The translations under genes were made by a program, and so were the position numbers. Below the pieces are notes generated by a model. That model had not been told where the DNA came from and made no database searches. It saw only the letters and a list, made by a program, of their open reading frames with translations. A stretch of 64,000 nt of DNA from an uncultured Lachnospiraceae bacterium (GTDB taxonomy: Bacteria; Bacillota; Clostridia; Lachnospirales; Lachnospiraceae), in the NCBI GenBank assembly GCA_910585825.1, contig CAJUEY010000006.1:31593-95592 (forward strand), in the 5' to 3' direction. How positions within the stretch are numbered: position 1 is the stretch's first letter; every line of letters starts with the position of its first letter. Shown piece after piece: positions 8,986-18,253 of the stretch.

Positions 8986-10104
8986 ATGAAAAACAAATTA
9001 GTATTTGTTCTGTTTTTGATTATGCTTACAGCGCCGGCAATTACCTTTTTGTTTTTGAAAGATTATATTGATTCTGAAAATCATGAAAACAGGGTGTTTG
9101 CAGAAAAACCGCAGTTTTCCATAGAGGCATTGCCGTCATTTCCCCAGCAGTTTGACGACTGGTTTAACGATTATCTTCCGTATAAGAATCAGCTCGTCAT
9201 GGCAAATACAATGAAAAACGATTTTTTGGGGGTTGGGACAACGGCAATGGAATATATGACCGGTTCTATGGTAATCAAAGGGAAAGACAACTGGCTGTTT
9301 TATAATGCGGAGAAACAGCAGTCTTTTAATGATTATCTGTGCAACAATCTCTATGAAGAGGCCGAGCTTGCAGAGATTGCAGAGGGCTATGTAAAGCTGC
9401 AGAAGAAGTTAAAGGAGTTAGGTATTGAGCTTGTGGTATTTTATGCGGCAAACAAAGAGCAGATTTATCCGGAATACATGCCGTCATCAATCGTTCCTGT
9501 GGGAACCTACAGCAGAACGGACCAGCTGGTGGATTATATGCACGCAAATACCGATATTCCCACGCTTTATACAAAAGAAGCATTGTTAAAAGAAAAAGAA
9601 AAAGGCCAGCTCTTTTACAAATACGATACGCACTGGAATAATCTGGGCGGATTTGTGGGAGGCCAGCTTTTGAATGAGTATTTTCATGGAGAATATGTAT
9701 CTCTGGATGATGTTTCTTATAAAGTCGTCAGTACAGATGTAAGCGGAGATCTGGCGAGTATATTGTCTATGGGAAATATTTATAACGACGACACAGAATG
9801 GGAGGTTACAGGGTATAAAGAGGATGTTACGGTGAAAGCGGACATGGATGGAGACGATTTTGTCTTTACTTCTGACGCTAAAGACAAAAGAAAGCTGCTT
9901 ATGTACCGGGATTCTTTTGGATATGCATTGATGGGAATTGCAAAGGATTATGCACAGGTTAGAATTTCCAGAAATACAGATGCTTTCGCGGCGTACTGTA
10001 AAGAGATGCAGCCGGATATTCTTGTGCTTGAAATGGTTGAACGCTGGAGGGAAGGCCAGGAAACCTGGTGCAATGGATTATATAATTTGATTGCAGACCT
10101 GTAG
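8986..10104 (+). CDS. DHHW/AlgJ-like extracytoplasmic O-acetylation partner
   Basis: A 372-residue protein with one N-terminal membrane anchor (LVFVLFLIMLTAPAITFLFL) and an exported SGNH-hydrolase-like domain. Recognisable features are the SENHENRVFAEKP opening, FDDWFNDYLPYKNQLV, the KYDTHWNNLGGF motif (an Asp-Thr-His-Trp signature of AlgJ/AlgX-like proteins), and YRDSFGYALM near the C-terminus. It starts 13 bases after the MBOAT stop with GGGAGG upstream. In alginate-type systems such proteins take the acyl group delivered by the MBOAT partner and place it on the polymer. The substrate glycan here is unknown. Confidence 0.87.
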   Translation: MKNKLVFVLFLIMLTAPAITFLFLKDYIDSENHENRVFAEKPQFSIEALPSFPQQFDDWFNDYLPYKNQLVMANTMKNDFLGVGTTAMEYMTGSMVIKGKDNWLFYNAEKQQSFNDYLCNNLYEEAELAEIAEGYVKLQKKLKELGIELVVFYAANKEQIYPEYMPSSIVPVGTYSRTDQLVDYMHANTDIPTLYTKEALLKEKEKGQLFYKYDTHWNNLGGFVGGQLLNEYFHGEYVSLDDVSYKVVSTDVSGDLASILSMGNIYNDDTEWEVTGYKEDVTVKADMDGDDFVFTSDAKDKRKLLMYRDSFGYALMGIAKDYAQVRISRNTDAFAAYCKEMQPDILVLEMVERWREGQETWCNGLYNLIADL

Positions 10105-10180
10105 TATGACGAGGCGGGAGAATTTCTTGCGGAGGTGTAAAAGGTTATGTATAATGAGACAAAAACGAGAGGAGATATAA

Positions 10181-11719
10181 ATGAAAAAGTTGTATAAAGA
10201 GGCGGAAGAATTTCTGCGTCTGCATAAAACAGCGCTGTTTGTCAATGCCTGTATCTGTGTGATTTGTTACGGGCATCTGGTGTTTTCTCAGATTGTGGGA
10301 ATTGATACGGAGCATGTCATTAACTATCCGGGAACGACTATGCAGTGGGAAAGCATAGGGCGTCAGGGACTTTTGTATACTAAGCGGCTGTTTGGAATAT
10401 TAGAATACAACCCCTATTTGGGAGGCGTATTGTTTTTATGCGGTTTTATACTGCTGGGCAGCGTGATTGCGTTTTTGTGCTGGATTATGAGCGGAAAAGA
10501 TGACCGCTACCCATATGGCTGGTTTGCAGTGATGTTTTCCACCTGCCCCGTGTGGATGATACAGTTTTATTTCAGCCTTCAGAGAGCGGAAGTTGTAATG
10601 GGCATGCTCTATGGTGTGATTTCTGTTTTTTCCCTGTGCGAGATTTTGTTTTTGAAACAGCGAAAAATTTACTGGTTTGTGCTCTATCTGTTTTTTGGCG
10701 TCTGGTGCCTGGCTTCATACCAGAGCTGTGTGCTTTTGTATATCAGTTTATGCATCACCTGCTATCTGCTGGATTTTTTTCGGGATTCAGAAAGGGAATG
10801 GAAGGTCTACGTCAAACATATTGCAGGGCTGATCATCGGTTTTGGCATTGTATATCTTGGCTACAATCTGTTTATCAGCCGTTCCCTTGCAAACAGCTAT
10901 TATCTGGATGCGCAGATTAAATGGGGAGAATACCCCGTCATGCAGAATATTTCTTTGATTTTAGACCATGTAAAATGCATGTTGAACTGGCACATGGAGT
11001 CTGATGTTTCAGCCTTTCCGCTGGCATGTATCTGTGTATTCTTTTTGTTTTGCATTTATCTGGTAAAAACGAGAAAGAATATTGTGATGTTGTTTTTGGG
11101 ATTGTCAGGACTTATGATTTCTCCTTTCCTTTTTACAATCTATATAGGAGACAAATCCATTGCAAGGACGCAGTTTGCCCAACCCCTGGCATGTGCGGCA
11201 GCCTGTATGCTGTTCTGGGGCATCTGTAATAGAATTGCAGACAAAAAATTAATCTGGATAAAACGCGGCAGTATGGCTGCTGCGGCAGTCATTATCTGGA
11301 TCTGCATGTCCCTGATCTTAGAATTGGAATACACAGAAGACATAAGATACAGAGAAGACTCCATCGTTGCCCAGACCATTGCGACGGATCTTGGAAGAAT
11401 GGAAGGTGCAGAAGAACTGCCGGTCATATTTGTAGGGGAGCGGAAGGCAAAATTAAACGGTGCGGCGCATCCCGCCGACATCTATGGCTATTCCTTCTTT
11501 CAGTGGGATCATTCCATTGGAAATCCCACCGGCGCCACATGGCGTATCACAGGCTTTATGAAAGCTCTGGGCCTGGAAGTGGAGTTTGACGGAAAGCACA
11601 GAAATAAAGCTGTAAAAATAGCGGAAGACATGCCCTGTTATCCGGAAGAAGGCTATATTTCTGTCCAGAAAAATTTTACAGTCATTAAATTGTCAGACAC
11701 CCAGACTTCCGGCAGCTAA
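10181..11719 (+). CDS. GtrII-like membrane glucosyltransferase (Glucos_trans_II family)
   Basis: A 512-residue integral membrane protein with about 10-11 hydrophobic spans and a hydrophilic C-terminal portion of about 130 residues. The first exposed loop, with DTEHVINYPGTTMQWESIGRQG, and the FSTCPVWMIQFYFSLQ segment resemble the Glucos_trans_II family, which moves lipid-linked glucosyl units to surface polysaccharide. It is the third gene of an envelope-glycan cluster after MBOAT and DHHW genes, so a role in decorating the same polymer is plausible. The start at 10181 follows GAGAGGAG. Assignment rests on topology and loop similarity. Confidence 0.75.
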   Translation: MKKLYKEAEEFLRLHKTALFVNACICVICYGHLVFSQIVGIDTEHVINYPGTTMQWESIGRQGLLYTKRLFGILEYNPYLGGVLFLCGFILLGSVIAFLCWIMSGKDDRYPYGWFAVMFSTCPVWMIQFYFSLQRAEVVMGMLYGVISVFSLCEILFLKQRKIYWFVLYLFFGVWCLASYQSCVLLYISLCITCYLLDFFRDSEREWKVYVKHIAGLIIGFGIVYLGYNLFISRSLANSYYLDAQIKWGEYPVMQNISLILDHVKCMLNWHMESDVSAFPLACICVFFLFCIYLVKTRKNIVMLFLGLSGLMISPFLFTIYIGDKSIARTQFAQPLACAAACMLFWGICNRIADKKLIWIKRGSMAAAAVIIWICMSLILELEYTEDIRYREDSIVAQTIATDLGRMEGAEELPVIFVGERKAKLNGAAHPADIYGYSFFQWDHSIGNPTGATWRITGFMKALGLEVEFDGKHRNKAVKIAEDMPCYPEEGYISVQKNFTVIKLSDTQTSGS

Positions 11720-11732
11720 GATTCGTAAATGA

Positions 11733-11761
11733 TTGACTTTTTATAGCCCTGCATTTATAAT
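11733..11761 (+). promoter_or_regulatory. Sigma-A promoter of the hydratase gene
   Basis: TTGACT at 11733-11738, a 17-base spacer, and TATAAT at 11756-11761, placed 35 bases before the hydratase ATG. The match is close to consensus and marks a new transcription unit after the glycan cluster. Confidence 0.75.
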
Positions 11762-11796
11762 TTTAATAACTATGGATAGGAATGAGGAGAAAGCAT

Positions 11797-14082
11797 ATGA
11801 AACTTTATGAAAACGGCGTTTACCTCGTAAACGGAAATGAATTAATTGAAGATAGCAACACAGCGTCCGAAGCGCTTTTTAGCAAAACGGGAAAGCATAT
11901 TACAAAAGAAGAGGCAGCAAAGAACACCATTGCTTACGGCATTTTAAAAGAACACAATACTTCCGGCAGCATGGACAGGCTGCAGATCAAATTTGATAAA
12001 CTGACTTCCCACGACATTACTTTTGTGGGAATCATTCAGACTGCAAGAGCGTCAGGGTTAGAGAAATTTCCCATTCCCTATGTACTGACCAACTGCCATA
12101 ACAGTTTATGCGCAGTAGGAGGAACCATCAATGAAGACGACCATATGTATGGACTTACCTGTGCGAAGAAATACGGCGGTATGTACGTGCCTCCTCATCA
12201 GGCAGTCATTCACCAGTTTGCAAGAGAAATGTTAGCAGGCGGCGGCAGAATGATTTTGGGTTCCGATTCCCATACCCGTTACGGAGCCCTTGGAACCATG
12301 GCAATGGGCGAAGGCGGACCGGAACTGGTAAAACAGCTGTTGAGCCAGACTTATGATATCAATATGCCGGGAATCGTCGGCGTATATCTGACAGGGGCTC
12401 CGGTGAAAGGCGTTGGACCGCAGGATATTGCTCTGGCGATCATTGGTGAAGTATTTGCAAACGGATATGTAAAGAATAAAGTGATGGAGTTCGTGGGACC
12501 GGGTGTGTCTAATTTAAGCGTAGACTATCGAATCGGAGTGGACGTTATGACCACAGAAACCACCTGTCTTTCTTCTATTTGGAGAACCGATGACGAGGTA
12601 AAAGAATTCTACGAAATCCACGGCAGAAGGGAAGATTATAAAGAATTAAATCCGGGAGAGACGGCATATTATGACGGAATGATTGAAATTGATTTAAGCG
12701 CCATCCGTCCGATGATTGCGATGCCGTTCCACCCCAGCAACACCTATACGATTGATGAGTTAAATGCGAATTTAATGGACATCTTAGATGATTGTGAGAA
12801 ACGGGCCCAGGTAAGTTTTGATGGAGCCGTGGAACTTGATTTGAAGAGCAAAGTCAGAAACGGCAGATTATATGTAGATCAGGGAATCATTGCCGGATGT
12901 GCCGGCGGCGGATTCGAGAATATCTGTGACGCGGCAGATATTTTAAAGGGATCTTCCATTGGGCCGGATGAATTTACATTAAGCGTATATCCGGCAAGTA
13001 TGCCGATTTATATGGAACTGGTGAAAAACGGAGCTGCAGCTGCGCTGATGCAGACAGGCGCGGTTCTGAAGACGGCGTTCTGCGGACCGTGTTTCGGAGC
13101 GGGAGATACGCCGGCAAATAATGCATTTTCCATTCGTCATTCCACCAGGAACTTCCCGAACCGGGAGGGTTCAAAGGTACAAAATGGCCAGGTTGCATCC
13201 GTGGCTCTTATGGATGCCCGGTCCATTGCAGCTACGGCAGCCAACAAAGGCTATCTGACAGCAGCAACCGATATGGATACAGAATATACAAAACCCAAAT
13301 ATTTCTTTGACAGCAAGATTTATGAAAACCGTGTATTTGACAGCAAAGGAGTGGCAGATCCTTCCGTAGAGATTCAGTTTGGGCCGAATATCAAAGACTG
13401 GCCGAAGATGAGTCCGCTGCCGAAACACATGATCTTAAAAGTGACTGCGGAAATTCATGATCCGGTAACCACAACGGATGAACTGATTCCTTCCGGAGAG
13501 ACTTCTTCTTACCGTTCCAATCCTCTGGGACTGGCGGAATTTACTCTTTCCAGAAAAGATCCGGCTTATGTGGGCAGAGCAAAAGAGATTCAGAAGGCGC
13601 AGAAGGCAATCGAGGCGGATGCCTGTCCGGCTGAGGCTGTACCGGAATTAAAACCAATTATGGATGTGATCAAAGCACATTATGATGATATCAGCAGAAA
13701 AACAGTCGGTGTGGGAAGTACCATATTTGCAGTTAAACCAGGCGACGGTTCCGCTCGTGAACAGGCGGCCTCCTGTCAGAAGGTATTGGGCGGCTGGGCG
13801 AATATTGCCAATGAATATGCGACGAAGCGCTACCGTTCCAATCTGATCAACTGGGGTATGCTGCCGTTGTTAATTGAAGAGGGAGAGCTGCCTTTTGCAA
13901 ATGGAGATTACATTTTCCTGCCGGATATCAAAAAAGAAATCGAAGATAAGGCTGCGGAAATCAAAGCTTTTGCAGTAAAAGAGGGAGAACTGAAAGAGTT
14001 TAAACTGACAATGGGTGAGCTGACGGATGATGAGAGAAATATTATTCTGAAAGGATGTCTGATCAATTATAACAGACAGTAG
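11797..14082 (+). CDS. Aconitase-superfamily hydratase (YbhJ-like)
   Basis: A 761-residue protein of the aconitase fold. Conserved blocks include [41 protein letters not shown] (the SDSH/T block used in [4Fe-4S] aconitases), and the [14 protein letters not shown] cluster motif. A C-terminal swivel-like region contains [14 protein letters not shown]. It is longer and divergent in the middle compared with AcnA, and fits the uncharacterised YbhJ branch, whose substrate is not settled. The ATG at 11797 follows GAGGAGA with a six-base gap; an ATG at 11782 would lie on that site. No other TCA-cycle genes are adjacent, so I would not call it a citrate aconitase. Confidence 0.87.
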   Translation: MKLYENGVYLVNGNELIEDSNTASEALFSKTGKHITKEEAAKNTIAYGILKEHNTSGSMDRLQIKFDKLTSHDITFVGIIQTARASGLEKFPIPYVLTNCHNSLCAVGGTINEDDHMYGLTCAKKYGGMYVPPHQAVIHQFAREMLAGGGRMILGSDSHTRYGALGTMAMGEGGPELVKQLLSQTYDINMPGIVGVYLTGAPVKGVGPQDIALAIIGEVFANGYVKNKVMEFVGPGVSNLSVDYRIGVDVMTTETTCLSSIWRTDDEVKEFYEIHGRREDYKELNPGETAYYDGMIEIDLSAIRPMIAMPFHPSNTYTIDELNANLMDILDDCEKRAQVSFDGAVELDLKSKVRNGRLYVDQGIIAGCAGGGFENICDAADILKGSSIGPDEFTLSVYPASMPIYMELVKNGAAAALMQTGAVLKTAFCGPCFGAGDTPANNAFSIRHSTRNFPNREGSKVQNGQVASVALMDARSIAATAANKGYLTAATDMDTEYTKPKYFFDSKIYENRVFDSKGVADPSVEIQFGPNIKDWPKMSPLPKHMILKVTAEIHDPVTTTDELIPSGETSSYRSNPLGLAEFTLSRKDPAYVGRAKEIQKAQKAIEADACPAEAVPELKPIMDVIKAHYDDISRKTVGVGSTIFAVKPGDGSAREQAASCQKVLGGWANIANEYATKRYRSNLINWGMLPLLIEEGELPFANGDYIFLPDIKKEIEDKAAEIKAFAVKEGELKEFKLTMGELTDDERNIILKGCLINYNRQ

Positions 14083-14094
14083 GAGGTAGCCGCT

Positions 14095-15396
14095 TTGGAG
14101 GAAATGCAGGAGAAGATCAAGAAAAAAAGAGCAGTGTCAGATTGGGATCTGAAGAAATACATTGTCATTGCGGCAGTGACTTTTGTCACATTCTGCTGCT
14201 GCATACTGTTTTTCTTCTTCATATACCGCTATCATGGATTTACTGCATACTGGCAGAAGATCATGGGCATATTGCAGCCGGTTATTATGGGATTTATTGT
14301 AGCTTATCTGTTGAATCCGGTTATGTCATTTTTGGAAAAACATCTGATTCGGTACTTGAAGCCAAAGATGAAAGATGAACGAAAAGCAAAAAAAACGGCC
14401 CGTTCTCTGGGAACATTGGGAGCGATCGCATTTTTTATTCTGATAATTTTTCTGCTGTTATATATGATGATACCGGAGCTGATCCGGAGTATTCAGAATA
14501 TGATGGTAAGCCTTCCGGCGGAGCTGGCATCATTTGACAACTGGATGAAAAGCGTTATGGCGGAAGACAGTCAGATGAGGGAATGGCTGGGAATATTGGG
14601 AATTGATATCTCCAGCGCCGGAGGATATGTGGAAAAACTGTTTCGGACACAGATCTTTCCTCAGATTAACACGTATCTGACGTATGTGGCATCCTTTACC
14701 ACCGGTGTAATCAGTGCATTTAAGATGCTGTTTAACTTTGCGATTGGACTTGTGATTGCGATTTATCTGCTGACCAGTAAAGAGACTTTTATCGGACAGG
14801 GAAAGAAGATCGTGTATACGCTGCTGCCGCCGAAATACGGCAATATCATGGTGCATGTTATGCGGGTCAGCAATCAGATGTTTGGCGGATTTATCAGTGG
14901 AAAGATATTAGATTCTGCAATTATCGGCGTGATCTGCTACATTGGGCTTATGATTTTAAGTGTTCCCTATAGCTTGTTAGTTGCAGTGATTGTGGGAGTA
15001 ACAAATATTATCCCGTTTTTCGGACCTTTTATCGGAGCCGTGCCCAGTGTGATTCTGATTGCTCTGGCAGATCCGATCAAGGGACTGTATTTCCTGATTT
15101 TTGTAGTGGTTTTACAACAGGTAGACGGCAATATCATAGGGCCGAAAATTTTAGGAGATTCCACAGGACTTTCCGCATTCTGGGTTGTATTTGCAATTCT
15201 GGTGGGCGGCGGACTTTTCGGATTTATGGGAATGACGCTGGGCGTGCCGACATTTGCAGTGATTTATTATCTTCTCCGGGAGGGGGCCGCATATATCCTG
15301 CGGAAACGCAAATTGCCGGAAGAGACAAGGCCTTATATCCAGATGCACGACGTAAATACAAAAACAGGAGAGCTCCGTTACAAAAAAGAAAAATAA
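14095..15396 (+). CDS. AI-2E/PerM-family membrane permease
   Basis: A 433-residue polytopic membrane protein with about eight spans. It has the family signatures MGFIVAYLLNPVMSFLEK near the N-terminus and SVPYSLLVAVIVGVTNIIPFFGPFIGAVPSV, followed by VLQQVDGNIIGPKILGDSTGLSAFWVV, in the last third. Family members include the TqsA autoinducer exporter and sodium/proton antiporters, so the substrate cannot be deduced. The start is TTG at 14095 with AGGAGGT about 8 bases upstream; ATG 14104 is an alternative. It begins 12 bases after the hydratase stop. Confidence 0.9.
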   Translation: MEEMQEKIKKKRAVSDWDLKKYIVIAAVTFVTFCCCILFFFFIYRYHGFTAYWQKIMGILQPVIMGFIVAYLLNPVMSFLEKHLIRYLKPKMKDERKAKKTARSLGTLGAIAFFILIIFLLLYMMIPELIRSIQNMMVSLPAELASFDNWMKSVMAEDSQMREWLGILGIDISSAGGYVEKLFRTQIFPQINTYLTYVASFTTGVISAFKMLFNFAIGLVIAIYLLTSKETFIGQGKKIVYTLLPPKYGNIMVHVMRVSNQMFGGFISGKILDSAIIGVICYIGLMILSVPYSLLVAVIVGVTNIIPFFGPFIGAVPSVILIALADPIKGLYFLIFVVVLQQVDGNIIGPKILGDSTGLSAFWVVFAILVGGGLFGFMGMTLGVPTFAVIYYLLREGAAYILRKRKLPEETRPYIQMHDVNTKTGELRYKKEK

Positions 15397-15420
15397 AAGC
15401 GTATTTTTGAGGTGACGCAG

Positions 15421-18231
15421 TTGGATAAATACGAATATAAATTAAAATTAGATCAGATGAAGGCATTGATCGCTGAAGGGAATTACGCAGCGGCAGCAGA
15501 AATTGTAGATTCCATAAACTGGCGAAAAATCAAAAATGTAAATTTGCTGGTCAAAGCCGGAGATGTCTATATCAGACAGAAACGCTATGAAGAGGCAAGG
15601 GATATTCTCTTTATGGCATATGACCGTTCTCCCATTGGGAGGATGATCATATACCGTCTGGCAGAGATTTCCATCAAAATGAAAAATTTAGATGACGCAG
15701 AAGAATATTACCGTGAATTTGTGGAGATTGCACCTCATGATAATCTCAAATACGTACTTCGTTATAAAATCAGCAGGGCGGAAAATGCAGATGTTCAGAC
15801 GTTGATTGCAATTCTGGAAGAGTTAAAAGAGGCGGAATATACAGAGGAATGGGCCTACCATCTTGCCTATTTATATCATAAAGCGGGGGAAAGTGAAAAG
15901 TGCATTGACGCCTGTGATGAATTGATACTGTGGTTTGGAGAGGGCATATATGTGGAGAGAGCATTGGAATTGAAGATGCTTTACCAGCCCCTTTCAAAGT
16001 CGCAGGAAGATAAATATCGAACCTTTCGGCAGAGAAGGGACGGATTGAAAGAGATACATCCCAAAGAGGAAAATGTGGTCCGTATCCCTGTAGTGCAGGA
16101 AAACGTAGAAAAATTTAACACGGCGAATCTGCAGGAAGAGCTTGCAAAAAGCATGCAGCAGATTATGGATGCCACAGAAAAAGAAACTGTGGATGATACC
16201 ATGGACAATATCAAGAAAATGGTAGAAGAGATTCCCTATCTGCAGATGAACCACCACGAAGAAGAACCAGGGGCGGAAGAAACTGCCCATATTGAAACGG
16301 ATGCAGAGATTAATGATGCCCTTCGGGACAATTTTAAGGAAATGCTTTCGGAAGACGGCGGAACACAGACCGGCTTAGGAACAACAGAATCTGCGGCCGG
16401 CAGTAAGATGAGTATAGAAGATGTGCTCAGCGAATGGGAAAAGACAAGAAGAGCTGCGCAAACTGCACTGCAAATGGCTCAGCAGCAAAAACTGGAATCA
16501 GCGAAAGCAAGGGCTCTGCAGGAGGCAGGGGATATTATGGACCGGCTCGCGGATATGATACCAAAATTGGATGCGGGCATTACGCCGAGCCAGCTGATGA
16601 AGGAAGAATATCTCCAGGAAGATATGATCTCCAATGAAGAACGCGCCGGCAGGTACGTAGCGGACATGAATGATATGCTGCAGCAGCAGATTAATAAATT
16701 GCAGGAAGAAGTAAAAACAGAAGAACAGGAAGAACCGGCAGTAAAAGAGCATGAATTGCTCCGGAGAATCAAACGGGCGAAACCGAATTTTGACCGGGAG
16801 ATTGGATTAAGGCCATACGTGCCCAGACAGTTTGAGAGGCAGAATAAACCGGCGAATCTGTCAGAGACTAACTTTGGGACAGGCGCTCTGCCGAAAACAG
16901 GGATAGAATTAGCCACAAGAAAACTGTCGGAGGCAGGCTCTGAGAGAGAAACTCTTTCGGAGATGCAATTTGAACAGGAAACAGAATTGCTGCAGGGAGC
17001 AGAGCCTGGGGCGGAGATTTTTTCGGAAACTGTTTCGGAGCCAGAAACACCGTCAGACATAGAAACAGAGCCGGCGGAAGGGAGTCTGCCGGAAACGGGA
17101 ACGGAAACAGAAGAACTGCAGGGAACGGAAACAGAGCCGGAGTCCTTGAAGGAGCCGGAAAAGACACTGGAAGAAGATTTTTCAGAAGATGACCTTTCAG
17201 AAGAGATGAAACTGGCGGAGGCAGAATTTTACGGCGTATCTGTGGAAGAGCTGGCGGAGGCGGCAGAAGGAAAGCTGCAGGAATCTCTGATCAAGCCAGA
17301 CAGCATTAAAAAGAAAACGCCTGAAGAAAAATCTGCTTTGCTGCAGCAGGATACAAAAGAGATATGGACAAAAAAAATAGCGGCAGCCATAGAAGAAAGA
17401 GAAAATGAACTGGCGGAGCGGGAGAATCATGCAGTAGGAGACGCAAAAGAACTTCAGCCGAAAATAACGAAATTAAATGAAGAACAAAGAGCAATTTTTT
17501 CTTATTTTGTTCCGGTGGCGGGTATGGAAAAACAAATCTGCACCGTATTGGAGCATACCATGGAAAAATTGACCAGCCAACCCTTTTCTGCAGCCGGAAA
17601 TATTTTAATCCAGGGAGGAGCCGGCTGCGGCAAAACGGTTCTTGCAAAGGCATTGATCAAAGCGCTGCAAAAAGAAACAAAGAAATTGAATAACAAGGCA
17701 GGGAAGATTGATGCGAAAATATTAAATAAAAAGGATCTGGATAAGCTTTTAAAGAAAATAGACGGCGGATGTCTGATCATTGAGCGGGCGGGAGAGCTGA
17801 ATCGGGAAACAGCCTTGAAACTGTCGCTTTTACTGGATAATACAGATTGCAGGGTTTTGATCATTATGGAAGATACCCGAACAGGATTGGAGAAGGTTCT
17901 TGGAAATGACGATAGTCTTGCCAGAAAATTCACAGAAAAGATCAAGATTCCGGTATTTACCAGCGACGAGCTGGTGGAGTTTGGACAGGCATATGCCCAT
18001 GATCTGGATTATGAAATAGACAATATGGGTGTATTGGCGCTTTATAATCGGATCAGCAATATTCAGAAACTGGATCAGGCGACGACGCTGACAGAAGTAA
18101 AAGAAATTGTGGATGGAGCAATTGCAAATGCAGAAAAGAAGTCTTTCAAAAAAGCATTTTCAATTCTTACTTCCAGAAGATATACAGAGGATGATTATAT
18201 TATTCTCAGAGAGAAGGATTTTGAAGAGTAA
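15421..18231 (+). CDS. TPR protein with Glu-rich linker and C-terminal AAA-like ATPase domain
   Basis: A 936-residue cytosolic protein of unusual build. Residues 1-200 are tetratricopeptide-like helices (EARDILFMAYDRSP, DDAEEYYREFVEIAP). Residues 200-660 are low in complexity and very acidic, with many repeated Ser/Thr-Glu-Pro stretches near residues 510-600. The C-terminal part holds a P-loop (GGAGCGKTVLAKAL, about residue 732) and a Walker-B-like GGCLIIERAGELN, giving an AAA/CbbX-like ATPase. TTG at 15421 is chosen because GAGGTG lies six bases upstream; a GTG at 15412 would be inside that site. It lies between a permease and glgB. Its substrate is unknown. Confidence 0.82.
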   Translation: MDKYEYKLKLDQMKALIAEGNYAAAAEIVDSINWRKIKNVNLLVKAGDVYIRQKRYEEARDILFMAYDRSPIGRMIIYRLAEISIKMKNLDDAEEYYREFVEIAPHDNLKYVLRYKISRAENADVQTLIAILEELKEAEYTEEWAYHLAYLYHKAGESEKCIDACDELILWFGEGIYVERALELKMLYQPLSKSQEDKYRTFRQRRDGLKEIHPKEENVVRIPVVQENVEKFNTANLQEELAKSMQQIMDATEKETVDDTMDNIKKMVEEIPYLQMNHHEEEPGAEETAHIETDAEINDALRDNFKEMLSEDGGTQTGLGTTESAAGSKMSIEDVLSEWEKTRRAAQTALQMAQQQKLESAKARALQEAGDIMDRLADMIPKLDAGITPSQLMKEEYLQEDMISNEERAGRYVADMNDMLQQQINKLQEEVKTEEQEEPAVKEHELLRRIKRAKPNFDREIGLRPYVPRQFERQNKPANLSETNFGTGALPKTGIELATRKLSEAGSERETLSEMQFEQETELLQGAEPGAEIFSETVSEPETPSDIETEPAEGSLPETGTETEELQGTETEPESLKEPEKTLEEDFSEDDLSEEMKLAEAEFYGVSVEELAEAAEGKLQESLIKPDSIKKKTPEEKSALLQQDTKEIWTKKIAAAIEERENELAERENHAVGDAKELQPKITKLNEEQRAIFSYFVPVAGMEKQICTVLEHTMEKLTSQPFSAAGNILIQGGAGCGKTVLAKALIKALQKETKKLNNKAGKIDAKILNKKDLDKLLKKIDGGCLIIERAGELNRETALKLSLLLDNTDCRVLIIMEDTRTGLEKVLGNDDSLARKFTEKIKIPVFTSDELVEFGQAYAHDLDYEIDNMGVLALYNRISNIQKLDQATTLTEVKEIVDGAIANAEKKSFKKAFSILTSRRYTEDDYIILREKDFEE

Positions 18232-18253
18232 AGAAAAACAGGAGGGTAGGAGT

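Noticed and set aside
16479..17945. Several long minus-strand frames opposite the TPR/AAA gene
   Set aside because: The plus strand has motifs (P-loop, TPR) and a ribosome site; the opposite frames are Ser/Pro-rich shadows of a Glu-rich linker.
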